From assembly GCF_003386795.1 (NCBI RefSeq), contig NZ_QTUC01000001.1, positions 1,860,001 through 1,924,000 on the forward strand: DNA of 64,000 bases. The letters are read 5' to 3'. The notes below the pieces were generated by a model, which worked only from the letters and a program-made list of their open reading frames with translations, had not been told where the DNA came from and did no database searches. This document shows, one piece after another, positions 26,695-36,700 of this stretch. Within the stretch, counting starts at the first letter, position 1. Every line of letters starts with the position of its first letter. Origin of the DNA: Thermasporomyces composti (lineage in GTDB: Bacteria > Actinomycetota > Actinomycetes > Propionibacteriales > Actinopolymorphaceae). The translations under genes and the position numbers were made by a program.

Positions 26695-26771
26695 CACCAC
26701 CCTGAGGAAAAACCAGTACCGCTCGCGCGAGTCTCGTGCCAGCCTCGTAGACCTGCTCGCACGGGAGGCTG

Positions 26772-27155
26772 ATGATGACAGACGTGATCCAGGTACGAGC
26801 CGGTGTCCCGGTCCTGGTCTGTGACCCCGACGGTCCACGGATCTCGAGCGCGAACGACGCGCTCGAGCTCATCGGTGCCACCTTCCGCGGCGCCGAGGTG
26901 GTGGCGGTTCCGACGGTTCGCCTGGACGAGCGGTTCTTCTCGCTGAGCACCGGTGTCGCGGGGGAGGTGGTGCAGAAGTTCACCACCTACAAGGTGCTGC
27001 TCGCGATCGTCGGAGACGTCTCCTCCTACCTCGCGGCGAGCTCCGCGCTGCGCGCGTTCGTCCACGAGTCCGACAGGGCCGGCCACGTGTGGTTCGTGCC
27101 GGATTTCGACGCGCTCGACGCGCGACTGGCGGCGCGGTCAGCGTCGCGTCCGTGA
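26772..27155 (+). CDS. DUF4180 domain protein
   Basis: The 127-residue protein begins at one of two adjacent ATGs (26772 or 26775) after GGGAGG. Segments such as ISSANDALELIGATFRGAEV, VVAVPTVRLDERFFSLSTGV and GEVVQKFTTYKVLLAIVGDV match the small STAS-like DUF4180 family by recall. No catalytic residues are known. Members often occur next to regulators; here it stands alone and is followed by a strong hairpin. Confidence 0.78.
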   Translation: MMTDVIQVRAGVPVLVCDPDGPRISSANDALELIGATFRGAEVVAVPTVRLDERFFSLSTGVAGEVVQKFTTYKVLLAIVGDVSSYLAASSALRAFVHESDRAGHVWFVPDFDALDARLAARSASRP

Positions 27156-27178
27156 TCGACCCCACTCCTCCGTGACGG

Positions 27179-27205
27179 CCGCCGGGCGCCCACCGCGCCC
27201 GGCGG
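27179..27205 (+). terminator. Strong hairpin after the DUF4180 gene
   Basis: CCGCCGGGCGC (27179-27189) pairs perfectly with GCGCCCGGCGG (27195-27205) around CCACC, 24 bases after the stop. An 11-bp all-GC stem here is a very likely terminator. Confidence 0.72.
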
Positions 27206-27214
27206 TCTCGTCCC

Positions 27215-27298
27215 AAGGCCTACGGCGTGGGCGGTGCCCACATCGCCGACGGGCTGGAGGAGATCGCTCGCTGGTTCCACCCGGAGGCGTTCCGATGA
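27215..27298 (+). pseudogene. Possible C-terminal gene remnant
   Basis: After the hairpin a frame reads KAYGVGGAHIADGLEEIARW, then FHPEAFR and a stop. It looks like the natural end of an enzyme, but it has no start codon, ribosome binding site or upstream body. It may be what is left of a deleted gene. Confidence 0.35.
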
Positions 27299-27477
27299 GG
27301 TGTGCACCTGACTAGCGCGAGTGAACTGTGCGCTCGACGCCGCCAGGTGGGTGGCCGGTTCGGGCACGGCCCGCAGCCCTTCGTGATGTCCGGAGCACCA
27401 GACCGACACGCGAACGAAGGCCGCGTGCCCCGTATCGACAGGTGCTCGAGGAATTCGTTCACGAGGATGTCGAACCG

Positions 27478-27506
27478 TTGACACGCCCACGTGACGGCGT
27501 CACAAT
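27478..27506 (+). promoter_or_regulatory. Candidate sigma-70 type promoter for the sugar ABC operon
   Basis: A perfect -35 TTGACA (27478-27483) is separated by 17 bases from CACAAT (27501-27506), a 4 of 6 match to the -10 consensus. It lies about 70 bases before the binding-protein start. Sequences this close to consensus are uncommon in this GC-rich window. Confidence 0.55.
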
Positions 27507-27528
27507 TCCGGGCACTTTGCTTGAAACG

Positions 27529-27558
27529 ATCCATTCCCGCTCGTCGAGCGGTATGGAT
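27529..27558. promoter_or_regulatory. 30-bp interrupted palindrome between promoter and start
   Basis: ATCCAT (27529-27534) mirrors ATGGAT (27553-27558), and inner arms CGCTC and CGAGC flank a GT centre. The site lies downstream of the candidate -10 and six bases before the ribosome binding site. A repressor bound here would block the sugar operon, or the transcript could fold over the ribosome binding site. TTGAAACGAT, resembling half of a LacI-family operator, overlaps its left edge at about 27521. Confidence 0.5.
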
Positions 27559-27578
27559 TCAGCGAAAGGACGTTTCGC

Positions 27579-29081
27579 ATGCTGGCACGAGGCTCGAGGC
27601 GGACGGCACGCGGCCCCGCTGCCGCGCGACTCCTCGCTGGAACCATCGCGCTCACCCTGGCCGTCGCGGCATGCGGGGGCGGCGACCAGTCGGGCGGCGG
27701 ATCGGGTGACGGGTCCGGCATCACCATCACCCTCGAGGGTCCGAACCAGTGGAACGACAGCGGCTCGTCGTTCGGCAAGCCGTGGGAGGACCTGGTCGCC
27801 GCCTTCGAGAAGGAGACCGGCATCAAGGTCAAGACCGTCGTCCTGCCGCTCAACAGCTTCTCCCAGACGATCTCGACCCACCTGTCCGCGGGGACGGCGC
27901 CGGAGCTGGTGTTCAACCAGGCCCCGCATCAGCCGTACATGGTGCACGCGCTCGACGAGTACCTGAAGAAGCCGAACCCCTTCATCAAGGAAGGGCCGGG
28001 CAGCGAGCGGTGGATCGACGTCTTCCACGAGCGGTACTTCGGTTTCGGCAACCCGGCCAGCATGAACGCCGAGGGGAAGATCGAGTTCATCCCGTTCAAC
28101 CTGGTCGGCATCGGCCTGTTCTACAACAAAGACGCCTTCAGCAAAGCCGGTGTGACCGCACCCTTCGAGACGTTCGAGGACCTCATCGACGGCTGCACCA
28201 AGCTCTCCGCCGCCGGCTACACGCCTTTGGCGATGGACCGGTCCGACCTCGGACCGGGCTGGACGATGGCCACCATCGCCGGGATGCTCCTCGACAAGCA
28301 CGTCGACCGGCTCAACGTCTACACCACCGACGGCGAACCGGGGAAAGCCACCTCGTCCACCGGCGCGCCGATCGTGTCGGGCAAGGCGCTGACCCGGGCC
28401 GTCCTGACCGGCGAGCTCACGACGAAGACACCGGAGGTGGTCGAGGCCCACAAGCTGCTCAAGCGCCTGTGGGACGCCTGCGTCGACAAGAACTGGTCGG
28501 GCAACACCGAAGGGCTCAACGGCGCGGTGGTGGGTCTGCGTGACTTCGCCGCCGGCAAGGCCGCGATGGCGTGGGGCGTCAACTTCGGCGTGAGCGCGTT
28601 GCAAGACGTGCCGTTCGAGTTCGCCAGCATGCCGTTCCCCCAGATCACCACCGAGTCGACACCCCTGGCCAATGGGGCTCCGGCGAGGTTCGGCGCGAGC
28701 GTCGGCGGCACGAGCTACATGATTCCGTCAACGGTCAAAGGCGAGAAGCTCGAGGCCGCCATCAAGTTCCTCCAGTTCGTCAGCACGCCCGAGCACATCC
28801 AGCCGTGGCTGGAGGCGACGGGCGGGATCTCCGCCGTCAAGGGCGCCGAGGGCGCGGAGGAGACCAGCGCGTTCGCCGAGGGAACGTGGGGTGACTCCAT
28901 CCCACTCGGGATGCCGGGTGGTCCGCCAGGTGTTCCCGGCCTCGCCCTCTACGAGGGATGGCTGCTGGGCACCAAGTCCCTCGCCGAGCAGCAGGAGTAT
29001 CTCCAAGACCTGTGGATCAAGGGAGCGCGGCAAGCGGTCAAGGACAACGGGTGGGACGACGAGCCCTGGGCGAAGAGCTGA
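27579..29081 (+). CDS. Sugar ABC transporter substrate-binding lipoprotein
   Basis: The 500-residue family-1 binding protein captures a sugar outside the membrane and delivers it to the permeases encoded next. The signal peptide ends in the lipobox LAVAAC with C32 as lipidation site, followed by a Gly/Ser linker. The mature part has typical segments: WEDLVAAFEKETGIKVKTVV, STHLSAGTAPELVFNQAPHQ, FNLVGIGLFYNKDAFSKAGV and a C-terminal AIKFLQFVSTPEHIQPWLEA. GAAAGGA lies eight bases before the ATG. No MsiK/MalK-type ATPase lies in the operon, so a shared ATPase encoded elsewhere is expected, as in many actinobacteria. The sugar is unknown. Confidence 0.9.
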   Translation: MLARGSRRTARGPAAARLLAGTIALTLAVAACGGGDQSGGGSGDGSGITITLEGPNQWNDSGSSFGKPWEDLVAAFEKETGIKVKTVVLPLNSFSQTISTHLSAGTAPELVFNQAPHQPYMVHALDEYLKKPNPFIKEGPGSERWIDVFHERYFGFGNPASMNAEGKIEFIPFNLVGIGLFYNKDAFSKAGVTAPFETFEDLIDGCTKLSAAGYTPLAMDRSDLGPGWTMATIAGMLLDKHVDRLNVYTTDGEPGKATSSTGAPIVSGKALTRAVLTGELTTKTPEVVEAHKLLKRLWDACVDKNWSGNTEGLNGAVVGLRDFAAGKAAMAWGVNFGVSALQDVPFEFASMPFPQITTESTPLANGAPARFGASVGGTSYMIPSTVKGEKLEAAIKFLQFVSTPEHIQPWLEATGGISAVKGAEGAEETSAFAEGTWGDSIPLGMPGGPPGVPGLALYEGWLLGTKSLAEQQEYLQDLWIKGARQAVKDNGWDDEPWAKS

Positions 29082-29166
29082 GCCCGCGTGACGTCGGCTC
29101 CGCCAGCACGCCTGGCCTGGAGCTCACCCGGGTCGGCGCGCGGTACGGGCGGTCGCAGGAGGTCGG

Positions 29167-30066
29167 ATGAGGACGTGGCGCAAACGCTTCCCCTGGTACG
29201 CCTACGTCGCGCTGTTGCCCCTCTTCGCCACCCTCGCGGTGTTCGCCTACTACCCGGCGGCGAGTGGCATCTGGTTCTCCTTCTACGAGTGGAGGCCTGG
29301 CTTCGAGTCGGTGTTCATCGGGCTCGACAACTACCGGACGATGCTCACCGACGACCTGTGGTGGAAGTCGTTCCGAAACCTCGGCATCATCTTCGTCTTC
29401 GGGGTCACCATCGCGTGGGCCCTGCCACTGCTCGCCGCCGAGCTCGTCATCAGCCTCGACAGCAAGCGGGCGCAGTTCATCTTCCGTACCCTGCTCATCG
29501 CGCCCATGGCGTTCCCCGGTGTCGTCACCGCGCTGCTCTGGGGCGCGATGTATGAGCCGAACAACGGCGTGATCAACCGGGTCTTGCGTAGCGTCGGGCT
29601 CGAGACACTCGCGCAGAACTGGCTCGGCGACCCACGGTACGCGCTGCTGTCGCTGCTGTTCATCGGGTTCCCGTTCGTCGCGGGCCTGCCGTTCCTGGTC
29701 TTCCTCAGCGCGCTGCAGAACGTGCCATCGGAGATCTTCGAGGCGGCGGCGCTCGACGGCTGCGGACGGCTGCGGCGGCTGTGGGTGATCGACCTTCCCC
29801 TCATGGCCAGCCAGATCAAGCTGCTGGTGTTCCTCGCGACGATCAGCGTCCTGCAGTACGGCTTCGCCGCCTACCTGCTCACCGGGGGAGGTCCCGACAA
29901 CGCGACCCAGGTGCCGGTGCTCCGCATGCTCGGCGTCGCCTTCCAAGGCAGTGACTGGGGCTACGCCGCGGCGCTGTCGACCACGCTGTTCGTCATGACC
30001 ATCGCGCTCAGCATCGTCATCGTCTACGTACGCAGGGAAGACCGAACCGATGTCCGTCCGCTCTGA
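29167..30066 (+). CDS. Sugar ABC transporter permease, MalF/UgpA type
   Basis: The 299-residue inner-membrane protein has six predicted helices, beginning WYAYVALLPLFATLAVFAYY. The cytoplasmic EAA loop EIFEAAALDGCGRLRRLWVI contacts the ATPase. AGGAGG lies just upstream of the ATG. It overlaps the next permease by 17 bases. Confidence 0.9.
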   Translation: MRTWRKRFPWYAYVALLPLFATLAVFAYYPAASGIWFSFYEWRPGFESVFIGLDNYRTMLTDDLWWKSFRNLGIIFVFGVTIAWALPLLAAELVISLDSKRAQFIFRTLLIAPMAFPGVVTALLWGAMYEPNNGVINRVLRSVGLETLAQNWLGDPRYALLSLLFIGFPFVAGLPFLVFLSALQNVPSEIFEAAALDGCGRLRRLWVIDLPLMASQIKLLVFLATISVLQYGFAAYLLTGGGPDNATQVPVLRMLGVAFQGSDWGYAAALSTTLFVMTIALSIVIVYVRREDRTDVRPL

Positions 30067-30985
30067 GTCGTCGCCACGATCGCTGTCGGGCGCCCGGCAC
30101 CGCGCCACCCGACCGGCCACGTTCGCGAGCCGGTCGTCGGGTGCCGAGCGACGCCGACGTCGGCACCGCCGCACCCAGCTGGTGATCCAGCTCGTGCTCG
30201 GGCTCCTCGTGTTCGTCGGGCTGTTCCCGTTCCTGTTCATGCTCATCACGTCGTTCAAGACGAACCAGCAGTACTACGAGTCGTGGTGGCTGCCCACGCT
30301 GCCGCTGCACGTCGAGAACTACGCGCGAGCCTGGAACCAGATCCAGCCCTACTTCGTGACGTCGATCACCGTCGCCGCGATCTCCATCCTCGGCTCGCTA
30401 GCCCTGTGCACGATCGCGGCGTTCGTCTTCGCCCGCTACGCCTTCGTCGGCCGGAAGGTGCTCTTCGGGCTGGTGGCGGCACTGCTCATGGTGCCGGGCA
30501 TCGCCAGCCTCATCCCGATGTTCGTCCTCATGCGCGATCTCGGCCTGCTCAACACCCGGATCGTGCTGGCCATCCCGCACATCGTCGGCGGAGCCGTCCT
30601 CGGAACCTTGCTGCTGAAGACGTTCGTCGAGCAGATCCCCCAGGAGCTGTTCGACGCCGCTCGCGTCGACGGGGCGGGCGGTCCGCGCATGTTCGTCTCG
30701 ATCATGCTCCCGCTGTCGCTTCCGGTGGTCGGCACCATCGCTCTCGTGACGGTCATCGGCGTCTGGAACGACTTCTTCTGGCCGCTGCTCACCGTCACCG
30801 AGAACCACCTGCGCACCGTCTCCGCCGGGCTGCAGTTCTTCCAGACCCAGAACGCGACCGAGTACGGACCCCTGTTCGCCGGCTACGCCATCGCCAGCAT
30901 CCCGCTGCTGCTGCTGTTCGTCTTCCTGTCCAAGTACTTCCTCGCCGGCCTGCAAGGCGGCCTTCCCGGCGCCGGCACCAGGTAG
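30050..30985 (+). CDS. Sugar ABC transporter permease, MalG/UgpE type
   Basis: The 311-residue partner permease has an arginine-rich 40-residue N-terminus, then six helices starting LVIQLVLGLLVFVGLFPFLF. Its EAA-like loop is QELFDAARVDGAGGPRMFVS. It is the last gene of the importer operon; the next gene begins 52 bases later and belongs to a different transporter type. Confidence 0.9.
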   Translation: MSVRSESSPRSLSGARHRATRPATFASRSSGAERRRRRHRRTQLVIQLVLGLLVFVGLFPFLFMLITSFKTNQQYYESWWLPTLPLHVENYARAWNQIQPYFVTSITVAAISILGSLALCTIAAFVFARYAFVGRKVLFGLVAALLMVPGIASLIPMFVLMRDLGLLNTRIVLAIPHIVGGAVLGTLLLKTFVEQIPQELFDAARVDGAGGPRMFVSIMLPLSLPVVGTIALVTVIGVWNDFFWPLLTVTENHLRTVSAGLQFFQTQNATEYGPLFAGYAIASIPLLLLFVFLSKYFLAGLQGGLPGAGTR

Positions 30986-31037
30986 TCAAGTCCCAAATCA
31001 GCTTGCGGGGTCCGGACGGGACCTGCCAGCATGCCGC

Positions 31038-32078
31038 GTGTCACCGCTCCAGGACGCACGTGAGCCTTCAGCACACCGTTCCCTCGTGCACGTGGCGGGA
31101 CTCGTCAAGGAGTTCCGCCGAGTCAAGCGGATCACCGGCCGGTTCGGCGGGCTTCGCACGTTCTTCAGCCGCGAGTACGACGTGATCCGGGCGGTCGACG
31201 ACGTGTCGTTCGACATCGACAGCGGCGAGCTCGTCGGCTATCTCGGGCCCAACGGCGCCGGCAAGTCCACGACGATCAAGATGCTCACCGGCATCCTCCC
31301 CCCCCCCACGGCCGGGACCGTCACGGTCGCGGGTCGCGACCCGGCACGCGAGCGCAAGGCGAACGCGCTCAACATCGGGGTCGTGTTCGGCCAGCGCAGC
31401 CAGCTCTGGTGGGACCTGCCGCTGCGTGAGTCGTTCCGGGCGCTACGCGACCTCTACGGCGTCCCCAGCGCGGAAGGTGAGCGACGTCAGCGGGAGCTCG
31501 TGGAGCTGCTCGACATGGCGGAGTTCCTCGACACCCCGGTGCGGCAGCTGTCGCTGGGCCAGCGGATGCGCGGGGACCTCGCGGCGGCGATGCTCCACCA
31601 ACCACGTCTGCTCTACCTCGACGAGCCTACGGTCGGGCTGGACGTCGTCGCGAAGCAGCGGATCCGCGAGTTCATCGCCCACATCAACGCCGAGCTGGGC
31701 ACCACGGTCATCCTCACCACCCACGACCTGGAGGACGTCGAGCAGCTGTGCCGGCGGATCATCCTCATCGACCACGGCCGGGTGCTCTACGACGGCGGGC
31801 TCGCCGAGCTCATGGCCCGCTACGCGCCGTATCGGGACCTCGTGGTCACCTTGGCCGAGCCGTCCGACGTCGTGGTGGCGAGCGCCGACCAGGTCAAGCG
31901 GGACGGGCCGGTCGTCACCCTGCGGTTCCGTTCCGACCAGGTGAAGGCGCCGGAGATCATCTCCGCTGTGACGGCGGCCTACCCGGTGGTCGACCTCTCC
32001 GTCGTCGAGCCCCGACTCGAGGCCGTCATCAGCCAGATCTACACCCAGCGCGGCTTGCCGGAGATGGTCGCGTCATGA
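31038..32078 (+). CDS. ABC-2 type exporter ATP-binding protein
   Basis: The 346-residue ATPase has Walker A GPNGAGKST, a Q-loop near VVFGQRSQLWWDLPLRESFR, an ABC signature in the variant form LSLGQRMRGDLAAAMLHQP, Walker B LLYLDEPTVGLD and the switch histidine in ILTTHDLEDVEQL. The wide insertion before Walker A (KRITGRFGGLRTFFSREYDV) is typical of exporters with two ABC-2-like permeases. The GTG at 31038 is the best available start. It overlaps the first permease by four bases. The substrate is unknown; drug or lipid efflux is possible. Confidence 0.87.
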   Translation: MSPLQDAREPSAHRSLVHVAGLVKEFRRVKRITGRFGGLRTFFSREYDVIRAVDDVSFDIDSGELVGYLGPNGAGKSTTIKMLTGILPPPTAGTVTVAGRDPARERKANALNIGVVFGQRSQLWWDLPLRESFRALRDLYGVPSAEGERRQRELVELLDMAEFLDTPVRQLSLGQRMRGDLAAAMLHQPRLLYLDEPTVGLDVVAKQRIREFIAHINAELGTTVILTTHDLEDVEQLCRRIILIDHGRVLYDGGLAELMARYAPYRDLVVTLAEPSDVVVASADQVKRDGPVVTLRFRSDQVKAPEIISAVTAAYPVVDLSVVEPRLEAVISQIYTQRGLPEMVAS

Positions 32079-32872
32079 TCACGCTGCGTCGAGTCCTCAG
32101 CCAGGTGCGCATCGGCGTCCTCACGCCGTGGGCGTACCGGACGTCGACCCTGCTGTCCCTGCTCGTGCTGGCGCTGCAGATCGTGCTTTACAGCGTGGTC
32201 TGGCGCGCCATCTACGCCGGCCGGCAGGACCCCGTCGCGGGGACCGACGTCCACACGGCTGTCGGATACGCGGTGCTGGGGCTCACCATCGCCGCGGCGC
32301 TGCACACGGCGCCGTTCTGGTCGATCCAAGCGCGTGTTCGAGACGGGCTCATCGGGATCGACCTGACCCGTCCGATCGGCCTGCTCACCCAGAACCTCGC
32401 GGTGCAGACCGGCCACGTCCTCGCCGCGCTGCCGGCCGTCGCGGTCGGCCTCGGCACCGGCCTGCTCGTGGGCGGGCTCACGGCGCCGACGAGCGCCGGG
32501 GCGGCCCTCGGGTTCGCGGTCAGTCTGCTGCTCGCCTTCGGCGTGTCCCAGCTCATCACCCTGCTGATGTCGTTGACGTCGTTTTGGACGCTGGAGGTGG
32601 GCGGGATCGGCATGGCGTTCTACGTCGTCCGGACGTTCATGTCGGGGGCCATCGTCCCGCTGTGGTTCATGCCGGGCTGGCTGCAGGCGATCGCCAAGGC
32701 CCTGCCCTTCCAGGCCGCGACCTACACCCCGCTCGCCGTCTACTTCGGACGTCCGCCCGGCGGCTTGGCGACGGCGCTCGGCGTCCAGGCGCTGTGGATC
32801 CTCGTTCTCGCCGGGCTCTGCGCGTGGGTGTGGTCGCGTGCCCGGTACCGGGTGGTGGTGCAGGGTGGCTGA
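32075..32872 (+). CDS. ABC-2 family exporter permease 1
   Basis: The 265-residue protein starts at an ATG that overlaps the ATPase stop (ATGA). About six helices are predicted, for example STLLSLLVLALQIVLYSVVW and AALPAVAVGLGTGLLVGGL. A cytoplasmic segment IGIDLTRPIGLL, with an arginine-proline motif, recurs in the partner permease as YLLRPVNPLLQ. Confidence 0.8.
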   Translation: MITLRRVLSQVRIGVLTPWAYRTSTLLSLLVLALQIVLYSVVWRAIYAGRQDPVAGTDVHTAVGYAVLGLTIAAALHTAPFWSIQARVRDGLIGIDLTRPIGLLTQNLAVQTGHVLAALPAVAVGLGTGLLVGGLTAPTSAGAALGFAVSLLLAFGVSQLITLLMSLTSFWTLEVGGIGMAFYVVRTFMSGAIVPLWFMPGWLQAIAKALPFQAATYTPLAVYFGRPPGGLATALGVQALWILVLAGLCAWVWSRARYRVVVQGG

Positions 32873-33689
32873 GATGGTCGCCAGGCCGCCGTCGACGCTG
32901 CGGCAGTTCGCCATCCTGGTGGGTCTCGGTCTGAGATCCGCGGTCCAGTACCGCGCCGACTTCGCGATGACCGCCATCGGGGCGATCTGCTACGAGGCGG
33001 TGTCGCTCGCGTTCGTCGGTGTGATCGTGCACGCGTTCGGCAGCATCGGCGGCTGGAGCTTCGTCGAGGTCGCCTTCGTGTACGGGATTCGCGCGATGGG
33101 GCACGCGCTGCACGGCTTGCTCTCCGGGCAGCTGTGGTCGACCGACGGGGTGGTGCGACAGGGCGAGTTCGACCGGTACCTCCTGCGCCCGGTCAACCCC
33201 TTGCTCCAGCTGCTGACGAGACGGTTCGTGGTGACGGCGGTGGGAGACCTCGTGTTCGGCGCCGTCCTCCTTGCGGTGACCGCGGCCGCGGCGCCCGTCG
33301 ACTGGTCTGTCGGCTCGGTCGCCTATCTCCTCGCCGCGGTGGTAGGCAGCGCGTTCCTGGAGTCCGCCGTCATGCTGCTGATCGCGTCCCTGACGTTTCG
33401 GCTGTTGGTGAGCTCGCCCATGCTGCAGATGGCCGACACGGTGTTCGTGACGTTCGGCCCGTACCCGCTGAGCGTGCTGCCGCGAACCGTCGCCCACCTC
33501 TTGACGTTCGCGCTGCCGCTGGCCTACGCGGGCTTCTTCCCAGCCGCGGTGCTCCTCGGGCGGACGGAGGACCTGTTCGTGCCGCTCTGGCTCGCGGTCG
33601 CCTCACCAGTGATCGGCCTCCTGCTCTACTGGGCGGCGGTCAGGTTCTTCCACTCCCAGATGCGGCACTACTCCAGCCCGGGCCACTAG
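32865..33689 (+). CDS. ABC-2 family exporter permease 2
   Basis: The 274-residue partner permease starts at a GTG at 32865, overlapping the previous stop; an ATG at 32874 is equally possible. Six helices are predicted, with GEFDRYLLRPVNPLLQLLTR as the cytoplasmic loop shared by the pair. Two similar but non-identical permeases with one ATPase form a heterodimeric exporter. The gene is convergent with the helicase-nuclease gene, 79 bases away. Confidence 0.8.
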   Translation: MAEMVARPPSTLRQFAILVGLGLRSAVQYRADFAMTAIGAICYEAVSLAFVGVIVHAFGSIGGWSFVEVAFVYGIRAMGHALHGLLSGQLWSTDGVVRQGEFDRYLLRPVNPLLQLLTRRFVVTAVGDLVFGAVLLAVTAAAAPVDWSVGSVAYLLAAVVGSAFLESAVMLLIASLTFRLLVSSPMLQMADTVFVTFGPYPLSVLPRTVAHLLTFALPLAYAGFFPAAVLLGRTEDLFVPLWLAVASPVIGLLLYWAAVRFFHSQMRHYSSPGH

Positions 33690-33768
33690 ATCGCCCACCC
33701 CAGGACACGAGTGGCGGGTGGGTAGGTTATCGCGGGCACTCCACACCCTGGCGCTCTTCATGTATCTT

Positions 33769-36700
33769 TCAGCGCTGCTGGTTTCGGCTGGACGACGAGA
33801 AGTAGGTCCACCACTCACAGACTGAACCGTCCGGGCGACGCCTGCCACACTTCCAGGCCCACCTGCGCTCACGCAGAAGCGCGTGACGGACGCGCTTCTC
33901 ACACCTAGGGTATGTCGGCGGATTGGCCAGGTCAGTCGCGTTTTCCTGGCTCAGCACCATCGACGCCAGGGTCGTGCTCTCGAACAACGCCATGATGTCG
34001 TGCGTACCTCGTCGCCCCTGGTGAGACAGCACATTCATGCTGCCGATGAACGTGCGCCGGTCGTCGACGACGAGCAGCTTTTGATGCTCCTTGTCCATGA
34101 AGATCACATGCCGGATCGCTCCGCAGAGGCTCGCCACGAACCGGCGCATCTTCTCGCCAACCTTGCTCGGTGGCCGTACGACAACGCGAACGGCGACCCC
34201 GCGCTCCTGCGCGTCGACGAGAGAGGTGAGGAGTCGGTCGAGGTTCGACCCCACCCACGGACTCCACAGCCAGACGCTGCACTGCGCGCGGTCCACCTCG
34301 CGTCGCAAGGCCTCCGACACGGAGTCCTCGTCGTGCAGCTCGACGATCTTGGCGTAGGAGCGCAGCGACTCCCACACGTCGACAGCTACCGGGTCGCCTG
34401 ACGCTGGCGCCCCCTCCGAGGCCACCAGCTCCGCGGCCCGGACGATGTGCACGTCGCCCCGTTCGACGCTCCGAGCGAGCGCTCGGAGCGGACCGTGCCG
34501 TGCCCGGCGCACGACGGCAAGGTTGGCGATGATGTAGAGCCGGTTCCGAGCACGAGTCAACCCAACTGTGAAGAGTCGAAGCCCGTCCAGCGCATAGCGA
34601 TTCGATCGGTTGAGCGCCCCCTTGGCGACCCAGCCACTGCCGTTCTCCACGAGATCGAGAACGACGGTGGTGAACTCCCGACCCTGGAACGCGTGCGACG
34701 TCCCTACCTCGACCCGTTGGCCCCCACCTGACTCAGCGAGAAGGCTCTCGATCAGGTTCTTCTGCACCTTGTACGGCGTGATGACCCCAACCGAGTCGTC
34801 GGCGGCGATGTGACGTTCGGCGACCGCTCGGGCCACCATCGCGCCGATCGGCCACCACCAGCCAGTAGGTTCCCCCTTCCTCGGTCTGGTCAGCTCAGCG
34901 CCCAAGCCATCCACGTCAATGAGGACAATGGCGGGATCGGCCGGCCTCGTTGCCGGCTCCGATTGCGCACACTCGAGCAGACCGCCGTAGGCGACCTCAT
35001 TGACCAGCCGGGTGACCGCGGTGCCGAATCGCCGTTGGCGACGGAGCACCACACACCCTGGGGTCGCTTGCGCGGATCTCGGGTCGGTGATGCCGACGAG
35101 TGCGAAGCAATCCGTCTGGTACCACCGTGGATCGAACCCATTGATCGTGGCCTTTGCCTTGCCTCGAAGGTCGTCGAAGGGGTTGATGGGGCCGTTCTGG
35201 AGGAAGTCACCAAGCAAGGTGACACCACGCCGCGCGAGGCTCATGGCGTAGATCGCCTCGGGTGGGCTGGCAGCGGCCGCCTCGTCGATGAGGACATGGT
35301 CGTAGGGCTGTTCGTGGATGGTCGGCTTGAGCCGCAGCATCGTCAAGGTCGTCGCGACGATCCGTGCCCCGGCGATCACCCGGCCTTCGGCCTCCCTGGC
35401 GTGCTTCTGCTGCTCTCGCGCGAGCTCCTCGTGCCGACGCTCCAGCTGGTCGATCTCGGCAAGAACCTCGTTCGCGGTCGCGCGGAGCGCCGGTAGTTGT
35501 GCCCGCTGCTCGTCATAGCCCTCCCGCTGAGCGCGCTCGAGCAGATCGTGATCGGCCGATGTGGCCTGCGGCTGGCTTTCGAGCCGCGCGAGCCGCTCCT
35601 TCATCGCGGTCAGCTCGCGGGTCGCCGCCTCGATACGAGCGGACTGGGCTTGGAACAGCTCCTCCTGCCGCCGCAGCGTGGTGTGCCGCTCCTCCACTGC
35701 CGCTTCGGTCCACGGGTGGACGCTACGGAGGAGTCCATCGATGCGCGGTCGTAGCCGCTCGTCGGCACGCTGGGAGAGCTTTTCGGCCTCCCGGTACCGG
35801 TCTTCGGCTTCGCGCAAGGCGTTGCGAAGTCGGTGCAGCTCTTGACGCTGGTACCGCACCTTCGACCGGTTCCGCCATCGAGCGAGGAGACCGTCGGAGT
35901 CGTAGGAGCGCTGCTCCCGCTCGAGCCGGTCGATGTCGTCTCGAAGACGCACGACCGTGGCGTGCGCTCGGTCGCGTGTCCCGGCATAGTGGTCGAGCTC
36001 TTCCGACAGCTCCGTCACCTTGGCGAACACGGACCGCGCTGGCGCCGTCTCCTCGTAGCGGGCTCTGGCCTCCCGGACGGCCTGTTCGATGTCCGCGAGC
36101 CGGGCCCGGTCCTGGTCGATGCGCCGCTGCGTGCGGCCGATCGCCGCTCTGAGCTCGTCAATGTCGCGTCCTTTGGCGACGCGCTCGCGTGCCCCCGTCA
36201 GCTCGCCTTCGTCGAAGGCGCCAACGACCCGCTCCGCCTCCCGTAGCCGAGCGATACGGGGATCTGCGCGGAGCTCCTTGATCCGCCGCTGAAGCTCCGT
36301 TCGCTGGCGTTCGAAGCGCTCCTGACGCTCGCGGACCAAAGCTGCCAGGGACACGCGAGCGTCGTGAGCGACTGTGGAGATATGGGGGGTGCCAACCCGG
36401 ACCACGATGCCTGGGGCGGGGTTGACGATGTCGACCACGCGCTCCACCGCGTTGTCCACGGCGACATTGGTCCCGGAGACCAGGAGCACACGCCGTCCCT
36501 GAGCGACCAGGGTGGCCAAAGCGCGTGCGATGACCTGTGTTTTCCCCGTGCCGGGTGGCCCCCAGACCGCGTGCAAGCCATCGGAGACACACGCCGCCCA
36601 GGCCTTCTGCTGTGCCTCGTCCAGCTCGTCCGGCGCATCCTTGCGTGTCGGGACGTCATCGAGCTCTCCGTTGTGGAAGCGCTCCAGCAGCCGCGTCGTC

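Noticed and set aside
27579-33689. A single transporter operon spanning the sugar importer and the following ABC genes
   Set aside because: The ATPase at 31038 is of the exporter type, with its own two ABC-2 permeases, and is unlikely to power the sugar permeases. These are two separate systems.
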